From assembly GCA_002425765.1 (NCBI GenBank), contig DIMW01000005.1:1-31086 (forward strand): a stretch of DNA of 31,086 nucleotides, given 5' to 3'. The translations under genes and the position numbers were made by a program. This DNA comes from Spirochaetaceae bacterium UBA5556 (GTDB lineage Bacteria; Spirochaetota; Spirochaetia; Treponematales; Rectinemataceae). Below the pieces are notes generated by a model. The model saw nothing but the letters and a program-made list of their open reading frames with translations, made no database searches and was not told the origin of the DNA. Shown piece after piece: positions 16,767-23,623 of the stretch; positions within the stretch are counted from its first letter, which is position 1; every line of letters begins with the position of its first letter.

Positions 16767-17590
16767 AGTCCGAAAATGTATTCAAGGAAACGCGCCACGC
16801 CGTCTTCATCGACCGATTCGGTGACGAAGGGCACCTGAGTCTGAATTGAAGAGTGCGCATTGCCCATCGCGACACCGACCTTTACCGCCTTGAGCATCTC
16901 TAGGTCGTTTTCCGCATCGCCGAAAGCGACGGTCTCCTCGAGCGTGCCGCCAAGGCTACGGAGACATTCTTCGAGCCCGTGGCGCTTGCTGACGCCGCTG
17001 GCCATGATTTCGAGCATTGTCTCGTGCGAGAATACTGTCTCCAGAGGGCCTGGCGCGGCGTTCACAATTTCTTCGCGTATGAGCAGCAGCGTCTCATGGG
17101 GCCCGATCGCTAGAAATTTAAGGGTGTCCTGCCCCTTGAGGGAATCGAGGTTTTGCCGGAGCCCCTTTATGCCGGAGCGCCTTTCGTAAAAGTCCACCAT
17201 GGCTGAGGGATGCTCATACATCCACTGGTCGCCGACATACCAGCAGAAGAGCACTTCGTCGCTCGCATGGCGTCTGCCGGTGGCAGCGAGCGCAGGGAGG
17301 ACCTCTCTGGGAATGTGGTGGTTGGCAATCCGCATGCCGTGGGGACCATAGATGTCCGCCCCGTTTGTGCATACGAACGCATCAGGCGAGAAAATGCCCT
17401 TAAGAAAGCCATGCGCTCCCGCATAGGTGCGGCCTGTCGCGATGATGAGTTTTTTCCCCTGTGTCTGCAAGTGATTCAGAGTTCGTGCCACACGAGGAGA
17501 GAGTTGATATACGGCATCGAGAATGGTCCCGTCCATGTCCATCGCGATGAATCGAAGCCCGGAGGGGTCCGCTATTTTCGGATCGGTCAT
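16763..17590 (-). CDS. Cof-type HAD-superfamily phosphatase
   Basis: This is a cytoplasmic sugar-phosphate or nucleotide phosphatase of the Cof (IIB) subfamily, 275 residues. Motif I is MDMDGTILD near residue 17 (nucleophile Asp), motif II is IIATGRTY, the cap domain fills the middle, motif III is a Lys in SGVSKRHGLEE, and motif IV is VAFGDAENDLEML. Start choice is uncertain: ATG 17590 is used, and an in-frame GTG at 17605 would add five residues. Neither has a clear ribosome-binding site. It is divergent from nagA with a gap of about 80 bases, so the two promoters must be packed together. Substrate unknown; an amino-sugar phosphate is plausible beside nagA. Confidence 0.85.
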   Translation of the reverse strand: MTDPKIADPSGLRFIAMDMDGTILDAVYQLSPRVARTLNHLQTQGKKLIIATGRTYAGAHGFLKGIFSPDAFVCTNGADIYGPHGMRIANHHIPREVLPALAATGRRHASDEVLFCWYVGDQWMYEHPSAMVDFYERRSGIKGLRQNLDSLKGQDTLKFLAIGPHETLLLIREEIVNAAPGPLETVFSHETMLEIMASGVSKRHGLEECLRSLGGTLEETVAFGDAENDLEMLKAVKVGVAMGNAHSSIQTQVPFVTESVDEDGVARFLEYIFGL

Positions 17591-17636
17591 GAGGCGATCA
17601 TACACCGAAGTGCAAAAAGGGTCATTACGGCCAGGG

Positions 17637-17665
17637 TTTACACGCTCCCCTCAACCCGGCACAAT
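17637..17665 (+). promoter_or_regulatory. Candidate promoter of nagA, possibly leaderless
   Basis: TTTACA (17637-17642, five of six) and CACAAT (17660-17665, four of six) are spaced by 17 bases. Transcription would begin near 17672, almost at the ATG at 17674. No ribosome-binding site is visible before that start, which agrees with a leaderless or near-leaderless message. Confidence 0.35.
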
Positions 17666-17673
17666 AAGTGCAC

Positions 17674-18924
17674 ATGATTCAGAACGACATCTCAGGTACC
17701 TATCTCATTGAAGGCGCCGACCTGATTCTTCCCGACGCAATCCTTCCCGACGCGACCCTTGCGGTCCACGGAGGACGAATAGCGCATATTCTCTCGCGCC
17801 GCGAGCTATCTTCTCCTGTTGAGCTCGCGAAGCTCGACCCTTCATTTGGGGGAACGCCCGTCCTTCATGTCCCGGATGCCTTTGTCGCGCCCGCGCTCGT
17901 CGAAATGCACGTGCATGGCTGCGGCGGTTGGGGTTTCGAGCGGATCGCTGGCCCGCGGGAACTCCTGGACGCCGCTGAATTCCTGGAGAAGAAGGGTGTG
18001 GGGTGCTTTGTCCCGACCCTTCTGTGGGATGAGCGGGCTCTCTCCTCGCTCGTCGCCGCGATCAGGGCCAGCAACATCCCCCGCGAAGCTCTGCCGGGGC
18101 TTTATCTCGAAGGCCCCTTCGTCAATCCTGTGAGGCGGGGTGGTATTCAGCCCGAAAATATCAGGCCGGTGGACTCAGTTCTCGCGCAAAAAATTCTCGA
18201 CGCGGCGCAGGGCCTTCTGAAGATTGTCACCCTCGCCCCGGAGCTCGACGGTGTCGAGCCGATATACCAAATTTTTCAGGGAGCGGGCGCGCTTGTCTCG
18301 CTCGGCCATTCGGACGCGAAATTGCAATCTCTCTGTCTCCCGCACCATCCATACTCAATGACGCACCTCTTCAACGCGATGAGAGGTGTCGATCACAAAG
18401 AGGGGGGGCTCGCGAATCTCGCCTTTTCACAGTCCCCGGATTATGTGGAGGTGAATGGTGACGGCATCCATGTGAATGCGAGCTGCCTCCGGCTCAGCGC
18501 CCGCGCCATTTCGAGGGATTCGCTTATTCTGATTTCAGACGCGGTCATCGGGGCGGGCTTACCGCATGGGGCATTTCGCTACTATGAACACGATGTCCTC
18601 TCGACGGAGCGCGGCGTGAGATATGCCGACAATGATATTCTCATGGGATCGAACAGGCTGGGAATGGATATTGTGCGGGAATTTACGGCCCAGACCGCGG
18701 TTCCCCTGTGGCAGGCCGTGCGCGCGATGTCCCTCGTTCCTCGGAGGGCTCTGGGGACGGCGAAGGATTATGGTTCAATCGAAATTGGAAAAGTTGCCGA
18801 TATATTTATATGGGATAAAGAGATGAAAATAGCAACGCGCCCCTGGGCCTTGCTTGACGGTGGAGAGTCATTTTCGCAGGACGGTGGCTCCCACAGGGGA
18901 CCGGACGCACAGAAGAGGAAGTGA
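17674..18924 (+). CDS. nagA: N-acetylglucosamine-6-phosphate deacetylase
   Basis: NagA removes the acetyl group from GlcNAc-6-phosphate in amino-sugar use and cell-wall recycling. The 416-residue protein shows the amidohydrolase metal and substrate motifs in family order: MHVHGCGGWGFE, GLYLEGPFVNP (metal Glu), SLGHSDA (His), MTHLFNAMRG (His), and the catalytic Asp in LISDAVIGAG. It ends with IEIGKVADIFIWD and a polar tail of about 30 residues. ATG 17674 is used; GTG 17668 is also in frame. The alanine racemase gene starts three bases after its stop, so they are co-transcribed. No nagB is in the window. Confidence 0.88.
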   Translation: MIQNDISGTYLIEGADLILPDAILPDATLAVHGGRIAHILSRRELSSPVELAKLDPSFGGTPVLHVPDAFVAPALVEMHVHGCGGWGFERIAGPRELLDAAEFLEKKGVGCFVPTLLWDERALSSLVAAIRASNIPREALPGLYLEGPFVNPVRRGGIQPENIRPVDSVLAQKILDAAQGLLKIVTLAPELDGVEPIYQIFQGAGALVSLGHSDAKLQSLCLPHHPYSMTHLFNAMRGVDHKEGGLANLAFSQSPDYVEVNGDGIHVNASCLRLSARAISRDSLILISDAVIGAGLPHGAFRYYEHDVLSTERGVRYADNDILMGSNRLGMDIVREFTAQTAVPLWQAVRAMSLVPRRALGTAKDYGSIEIGKVADIFIWDKEMKIATRPWALLDGGESFSQDGGSHRGPDAQKRK

Positions 18925-18927
18925 AAC

Positions 18928-20052
18928 ATGGATCATCGTGGTACGACAGCGTGGATCAATCTTTCCGCAATCCGCGCGAATTATCTCCGTCTCGTGGAGT
19001 TGGCCAAGGGAAGCGCCGTCTGTTCCGTGATAAAGGCCGACGCGTACGGCCACGGTGCGCTCGCGGTCGCACACGCGCTCGAAAGAGAAGGCGCCCCCTA
19101 TTGCGCGGTCGCCCTCGCCAAGGAAGCGCTCGAGCTGAGGGAATCGGGCATCCAGATGCCCATTCTCGTGTTCGGTGTGCCTGAGCACTCATGGTCCTCT
19201 ATCGCCATCAGACTTGGCTGCGCCCAGACGATCTATACCGAAGAGCACGTGCGCATTCTCGCCTCTGCCGCCAAAAGCGTGGGCAAACGCGCGAAGGCGC
19301 ATATTAAAATCGACACGGGAATGAATCGCCAGGGCCTTCCCCTGACCAAGGCGAAGGCCTTCGCGGGGCTCTTGACCGATTATCCGGAAATCGCCGTGGA
19401 AGGCATGTACTCTCATTTCGCGGACGCTGACAATCCCGATCCTGCGTTTACGAATCTGCAGATGGAGCGTTTCACGGCCGCGCTTGCCGAGTTCCGTAAG
19501 GCTGGCATCGTGCCGAAATATCGCCATATCGCCAATAGCGCCGGCCTTCTCTTTCATCCCGAGACCAGACTCGACATGGTGAGACCGGGGATTTTGCTCT
19601 ACGGCCTCAGTCCCGCGCCGGGACTTGCGCTTCCCGAGGGGTTCGAGCCCGCGCTGACGCTCACCACAAGCATCGTGAACATCAAGGAAGTGCCGGCAGG
19701 AGAGAGCATCAGCTACGGCCGCACCTTCACGGCGAAGCGGCGCAGCAGGATCGGCCTTCTGCCGATCGGGTATGCCGACGGCTATCCCCGCGCCCTCTCG
19801 AACCGGGCTTCGGTGCTGATAAGGGGAACGCGCGCTCCCGTCGTTGGCCGCGTGTGCATGGACATGACGATGGTCGACCTCACTGGGATACCCGGGGCCC
19901 GGGCGGGAGATGAGGTCGTCGTCCTTGGAGGGAAAAGCCTTCCCGTTTCGGAGATCGCGGACATGCTCTCCACAATCGATTATGAGGTTGTCTGCATGAT
20001 TTCGAAACGCGTACCCCGTGTCCATATCGACGACAATATGGTAAAGGAATAA
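18928..20052 (+). CDS. alr: Alanine racemase
   Basis: This is the PLP enzyme that makes D-alanine for peptidoglycan, 374 residues. The PLP Lys is Lys36 in VIKADAYGHG; the barrel carries KIDTGMNRQGL and GMYSHFADAD. The C-terminal domain has the second catalytic residue region SYGRTFTAKRRSRIGLLPIG and GRVCMDMTMVDL. The start ATG lies three bases after the nagA stop with AGAGGAAG inside the nagA end as ribosome-binding site, a sign of coupled translation. The product would feed D-Ala to the wall, matching its wall-related neighbours. Confidence 0.93.
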   Translation: MDHRGTTAWINLSAIRANYLRLVELAKGSAVCSVIKADAYGHGALAVAHALEREGAPYCAVALAKEALELRESGIQMPILVFGVPEHSWSSIAIRLGCAQTIYTEEHVRILASAAKSVGKRAKAHIKIDTGMNRQGLPLTKAKAFAGLLTDYPEIAVEGMYSHFADADNPDPAFTNLQMERFTAALAEFRKAGIVPKYRHIANSAGLLFHPETRLDMVRPGILLYGLSPAPGLALPEGFEPALTLTTSIVNIKEVPAGESISYGRTFTAKRRSRIGLLPIGYADGYPRALSNRASVLIRGTRAPVVGRVCMDMTMVDLTGIPGARAGDEVVVLGGKSLPVSEIADMLSTIDYEVVCMISKRVPRVHIDDNMVKE

Positions 20053-20105
20053 GGCCATTAAACGAAGCATTATTTCGTTGCTTGTATCCGCCGAGGAGAG
20101 GACCC

Positions 20106-20978
20106 ATGGCACATCGAAGTATACCGACAGGCTTTCACGCCCATAAATATCAGGCTCTTGGCAACGATTACCTTGTCATTGATCCCGAAGAGCTTCCAAT
20201 TTCACTTTCAGTGAACGCAATTTCCGCGCTGTGCGACAGAAATCGCGGTCTAGGCTCCGACGGCATACTGTACGGACCTCTTCCTCCGGCGGAAAGTCTT
20301 CCGGCAGCGGAGTCCAGGGGCTTTTCGCTGCGCATTTTCAACCCCGACGGCTCGGAAGCCGAAAAATCGGGCAATGGCCTAAGGATTTTTTCGCTCTATT
20401 TGTACGAGAGCGGCCGCGTCGGCGAAGCTCCTTTTCACGTCAAGACGAGGGGCGGTTTGGTCGAGTGTCAGATACTGCCGGGAGAGGGGGAGGAGCGCTT
20501 TATCACAGTGGCGATGGGGGAACCCCAGTTTTTGTCAGGGAGCGCCACCCTTTTCATCGATGGCGTGGAATATCGCGCCGTTCGAGTCTCGATGGGGAAT
20601 CCTCACTGTGTACTCATGGGGCCGCCGCCTTCGCCCGAGATGGCGAAGCGCGTAGGGCCACTCGTGGAGCGGCATTCGGATTTTCCGAATCGCACCAACG
20701 TGCAGTTTCTCGAAGTGATGGATCGAAAGAACATACGCATAGAAATCTGGGAGAGGGGCGCGGGATACACGCTCGCGAGTGGCTCATCGTCCTGTGCCGC
20801 CGCAGCGGCGGCGAAACACCTCGGGCTTGTCGACGATGTCCTCATGGTCCACATGCCGGGCGGATCCCTAAACCTCGACATGAGCGAGGAGAGCATCAGG
20901 ATGACCGGCCCCGCGGTGCGCGTTTTCGATGCGCTGTTTTCTCCCCACACCCTCGGCTCGGCGCGCGGGCAACGATAG
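20106..20978 (+). CDS. DapF-like (diaminopimelate epimerase family) protein with both catalytic Cys replaced by Ser
   Basis: The fold family is clear over 290 residues. It has KYQALGNDYLVID, RNRGLGSDGIL, FNPDGSEAEKSGNGLRIF, VSMGNPHCV, PNRTNVQFLEV and WERGAGYTLASGSSSCAAAA, in DapF order. DapF uses two cysteines, one before GNG (CGNG) and one in ACGTG. Here these are Ser88 (TCG codon) and Ser225 (AGT codon), while the other family positions are kept; the nearby Cys230 is not the catalytic one. A normal thiol-based DAP epimerase is therefore unlikely; it could be a racemase/epimerase for another substrate, use serine chemistry, or be inactive. ATG 20106 follows GAGGAGAGGA; in-frame codons from 20082 lie upstream of that site. 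It sits between alr and an M20 amidohydrolase. Confidence 0.85.
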   Translation: MAHRSIPTGFHAHKYQALGNDYLVIDPEELPISLSVNAISALCDRNRGLGSDGILYGPLPPAESLPAAESRGFSLRIFNPDGSEAEKSGNGLRIFSLYLYESGRVGEAPFHVKTRGGLVECQILPGEGEERFITVAMGEPQFLSGSATLFIDGVEYRAVRVSMGNPHCVLMGPPPSPEMAKRVGPLVERHSDFPNRTNVQFLEVMDRKNIRIEIWERGAGYTLASGSSSCAAAAAAKHLGLVDDVLMVHMPGGSLNLDMSEESIRMTGPAVRVFDALFSPHTLGSARGQR

Positions 20979-21001
20979 GGGCGCCGGGAAAGGAGACCTC
21001 C

Positions 21002-22192
21002 ATGAGCGATCTGTTCGATACGATATTTTCCGAAGCCCGTTCCCTCGAGGGCTGGCTCGTCGACACGCGGCGCGCCCTGCACCGCATTCCCGAGCCTGGC
21101 AACGAAGAGCACGAAACGTCGAGAACAATCCGCGTCGAGCTCGACGGGCTCCATATCCCCTACACGCAGGCCGGGACGGCGGTCGTAGGGCTCCTTGAAG
21201 GTAAAAAGCCGGGACGGTGCGTCGCGCTCCGGGCGGATATGGACGCCCTGCCGATTGAAGAGTCTCCAGAGTGTCCCTATGCTTCCCTTCACCGCGGCTA
21301 TATGCACGCCTGCGGCCACGACGCGCATATGGCCGTTGCTCTTGGAATTGCCAGGTTGCTCTCGACGCACCGGCAGGATTTCGCCGGCGCGGTGAAGTTC
21401 CTTTTTCAGCCCGCCGAAGAGACGACGGGCGGGGCAGGGCCCATGATCGAGGCGGGATGTCTAGAGAACCCACACGTGGACTTTGTGCTCGGGCTCCATG
21501 TCGCCCCAGACCTGCCCACAGGACACATAGAAGTCAAATCGGGCCCCCTCTATGGTGCCTCCGACAACCTCGACATCGTCATCCAGGGCAAGAGCTCACA
21601 CGGAGCCTACCCCGAACAGGGAATCGACGCCATCGTCGTGGCCGCCGCGGTCATCCAGGCACTGCAGACCGTGGTATCGCGCTCAGTATCGGCGCTCGAC
21701 AGCGCGGTCATCACCATCGGGAAAATACAGGGGGGGACGCGAAATAACATCATCGCCGACAAAGTGACGCTCACCGGGACCATCCGGACGCTGTCGGAGG
21801 AAGTCCGTCATTTCATATGTTCCAAGGCAGTCGAAGTCTGTACGCGGACCGCCGCCGCCTTTGATGCCGCGTGCGAAGTGCGCGTCAGCCCAAGCTATCC
21901 CGTGCTGGTCAATGATGAAAGGGCGACCGGACTCGTCATGGATACGGCTTTACACCTCCTTGGAGAATCCAACGTACATCTCCGCCAGAAGCCAACCCTT
22001 GGCGTCGAAGACTTTGCCTATTTCTTAAAGGAGCGACAGGGGACTTTCTGGCATCTTGGATGCAGAAAGCAGGGAAACAAATCTCCATCGCCCCTTCATT
22101 CACCCGATTTCGATATCGACGAAGCCTGTCTGCCTGTCGGAGTGGCTGTACAGGCGGTTTCGGCGCTCAGGTATCTTCAAGGGGCATTATGA
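21002..22192 (+). CDS. M20D-family amidohydrolase (hippurate/N-acetyl-diaminopimelate deacetylase-like)
   Basis: This is a cytoplasmic zinc amidohydrolase of 396 residues that removes acyl groups from N-acyl amino acids. Metal ligands are seen in RADMDALPIEE, MHACGHDAHMA (Cys and His ligands), FQPAEE, GLHVAPD, and the late His in LHSPDFDIDE; the dimerisation lid lies between about residues 180 and 290. M20D members include hippuricase, IAA-amino acid hydrolase and N-acetyl-L,L-diaminopimelate deacetylase. Beside a DapF-like gene and with lysA nearby, the last is attractive but unproved. The start ATG is fixed by AAAGGAG (20989-20995). The frame stays open far upstream into the dapF-like gene, but that part is not used. 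It ends in an ATGA that overlaps a tiny frame. Confidence 0.88.
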   Translation: MSDLFDTIFSEARSLEGWLVDTRRALHRIPEPGNEEHETSRTIRVELDGLHIPYTQAGTAVVGLLEGKKPGRCVALRADMDALPIEESPECPYASLHRGYMHACGHDAHMAVALGIARLLSTHRQDFAGAVKFLFQPAEETTGGAGPMIEAGCLENPHVDFVLGLHVAPDLPTGHIEVKSGPLYGASDNLDIVIQGKSSHGAYPEQGIDAIVVAAAVIQALQTVVSRSVSALDSAVITIGKIQGGTRNNIIADKVTLTGTIRTLSEEVRHFICSKAVEVCTRTAAAFDAACEVRVSPSYPVLVNDERATGLVMDTALHLLGESNVHLRQKPTLGVEDFAYFLKERQGTFWHLGCRKQGNKSPSPLHSPDFDIDEACLPVGVAVQAVSALRYLQGAL

Positions 22193-22293
22193 TTCTCGTT
22201 GTATCTGATGGGCTTGTGGATGGATACAGTAATGTTGGCTTGTATATCCATGCGGACCACTATATACTGCACCCCAGCGCGTGGGTCATTTAA
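22189..22293 (+). CDS. Possible 34-residue small protein coupled to the M20 gene
   Basis: An ATG overlaps the stop of the amidohydrolase gene (ATGA) and opens a 34-codon frame ending TAA, with the sequence MILVVSDGLVDGY at its start. AAGGGG lies a few bases before the ATG, so translation by coupling is possible. It resembles nothing I know, has no transmembrane segment or clear motif, and overlaps the promoter of the next gene. It may be chance. Confidence 0.2.
   Translation: MILVVSDGLVDGYSNVGLYIHADHYILHPSAWVI
22240..22268 (+). promoter_or_regulatory. Promoter of the first small secreted protein gene
   Basis: TTGTAT (22240-22245) and TATACT (22263-22268) are 17 bases apart in an AT-rich gap. 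It would start transcription about 70 bases before the ATG at 22348. Confidence 0.45.
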
Positions 22294-22347
22294 ATCCCTC
22301 CTGTAATGTGAGTGACTATGCAGACTTACTATTTCAGAGATAATAGA

Positions 22348-22818
22348 ATGAAATTTCGATATATTGCGTTGATTATTGTTCTTTTTTTGGGGACTTCGGT
22401 ATTTGCCATCACCGGTGGTAGTGTTACAGTCTCGGGTACTGTCCCAGAAGCCGTGTATCTGTCGCTCTCTTCAAATCAAATCAATTTAAAAGCCACACAA
22501 GATTCAGATTCGTTCGTTGCAGTGACCACCCTGTCTGTATGGAGTTCCGGCCATTGGATAATCGGCGTTGAATCGAAAAATGGTGGCTACCTTCTGAATT
22601 CGGAAGATTTTCATAGCAGAATTCATTATTTATTTACTTTAGGGACACTTACACAATCTCCTGTGGATCTTGGGTCTTTTTGGACAAGCGAGGCTCAATC
22701 TCCTACATCCTCGGCAGGATTAGCCCTTCCTCTCGCCATTCTCCTTCAGACAGAAGGGCGGTTGATCGCAGAGGGAACATACGAAGACATGCTCACAATA
22801 AACATAAAGCAGTTTTAG
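22348..22818 (+). CDS. Small secreted beta-rich protein, pilin/spore-coat-U-like C-terminus (copy 1)
   Basis: The 156-residue protein of unknown function begins with a signal peptide (about 1-19, TSVFA-IT) and then alternating polar/hydrophobic strands (SVTVSGTVPEAVYLSLSS). The C-terminal strand is GTYEDMLTINI, a pattern shared with the two proteins at 25142 and 25697 and, from memory, with the last strand of spore-coat-U/archaic pilin domains (G-T-Y-x-D-x-[LIV]-x-[LIV]). It contains no cysteine. It is the most divergent of the three. A longer in-frame start (GTG 22312 or ATG 22318) exists, but ATG 22348 places the signal peptide at the N-terminus. Its stop interlocks with that of the convergent hydrolase gene. 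No chaperone or usher gene is in the window. Confidence 0.65.
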   Translation: MKFRYIALIIVLFLGTSVFAITGGSVTVSGTVPEAVYLSLSSNQINLKATQDSDSFVAVTTLSVWSSGHWIIGVESKNGGYLLNSEDFHSRIHYLFTLGTLTQSPVDLGSFWTSEAQSPTSSAGLALPLAILLQTEGRLIAEGTYEDMLTINIKQF

Positions 22819-23537
22819 TCGATATTTTGAGAGGCCGCTTCCACCAACGCTTTGAAGGGGGCGAGGAATGCCGGATACCGCACGAAAAGCCCTTCGGGAT
22901 GAAACTGCATGCCCAACGCAAAACGTCCATCTTTTGCCTCGAGAGCCTCAATGATGCCATCCTGGCTGTGGGCAGTCACCTTGAAGTCCTCTGCCGGTTT
23001 CCCAATGGCTTGATGATGCAGGCTGTTGACGAGGAGCTCATCAGTGGCAAAAAGCGCGAAGAGCACACTACCTGGTTCGATTGCGATATGGTGACAGAGC
23101 TCGTCATGAGGAATGGAAGGGTTGTGGAGCAACGCCGTTGGGTCGCTGTGCCCGATGTCCTGAATGAGAGTCCCTCCCCGGGCAACATTCATGAGCTGGC
23201 ATCCTCTACAGATACCGAGCATCGGGAGCTTGACATCCCAGGCCCGGTTACAGAGTTCGATCTCCCATTCATCCCGCCAGGTATCCCATGATCCCAGTCC
23301 GGGGAGAGGTTCTTCGCCAAAAAACCACGGCGCCACATCGTTGCCGCCAGAAAAAATAATGCCATCGAGACGAGGAATGAGCAATTGAGCCTGCGTCTTG
23401 TCTGTGACCGGAAGCACGACCGGAATTCCCCCAGCTGCCTCGATTGCATGCACATAAGAGTCTTTGAGCGAAACATATGGAGCCGGCTGCCGCGAGCGGT
23501 CCTCGAAGCTCGTAATGCCGACGAGTGGCTTAGTCAT
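22815..23537 (-). CDS. Class I glutamine amidotransferase-like gamma-glutamyl hydrolase (PuuD family)
   Basis: The 240-residue protein resembles PuuD/peptidase C26, which hydrolyses gamma-glutamyl amides such as gamma-glutamyl-GABA. It has PLVGITSFED at the start, SGGNDVAPWFFGEEP, the catalytic Cys in LGICRGCQLMNV, VNSLHHQAIG, and the His-Glu pair in LGMQFHPEG. ATG 23537 fits the family's N-terminus; in-frame ATG 23582 and TTG 23597 would add an unconserved extension. No good ribosome-binding site is seen for any. It is divergent from lysA with an 86-base gap and convergent with the secreted protein gene, overlapping it by four bases. No polyamine genes are present, so the substrate is open. 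Confidence 0.85.
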   Translation of the reverse strand: MTKPLVGITSFEDRSRQPAPYVSLKDSYVHAIEAAGGIPVVLPVTDKTQAQLLIPRLDGIIFSGGNDVAPWFFGEEPLPGLGSWDTWRDEWEIELCNRAWDVKLPMLGICRGCQLMNVARGGTLIQDIGHSDPTALLHNPSIPHDELCHHIAIEPGSVLFALFATDELLVNSLHHQAIGKPAEDFKVTAHSQDGIIEALEAKDGRFALGMQFHPEGLFVRYPAFLAPFKALVEAASQNID

Positions 23538-23544
23538 GCGGGTA

Positions 23545-23574
23545 TTGTAGTCGACACTGACGGCAAGGTATAGT
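23545..23574 (+). promoter_or_regulatory. Promoter of lysA
   Basis: TTGTAG (23545-23550) and TATAGT (23569-23574, five of six) are separated by 18 bases in the divergent gap between the hydrolase and lysA. The message would start about 43 bases before the lysA ATG. Confidence 0.4.
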
Positions 23575-23623
23575 GCGTCCATCTGGGAACGCCCCAAATT
23601 TTACAGTGGTATCCGGAGGGTCT

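Noticed and set aside
20231..21001. N-terminal extension of the M20 amidohydrolase frame through the dapF-like gene
   Set aside because: The extension is Arg/Ser-rich and overlaps a conserved gene in another frame; the ATG at 21002 has a proper ribosome-binding site and fits the family length.
22680..23291. A 203-codon + strand frame opposite the PuuD-like gene
   Set aside because: The - strand has the class I amidotransferase motifs; the + strand frame has none.
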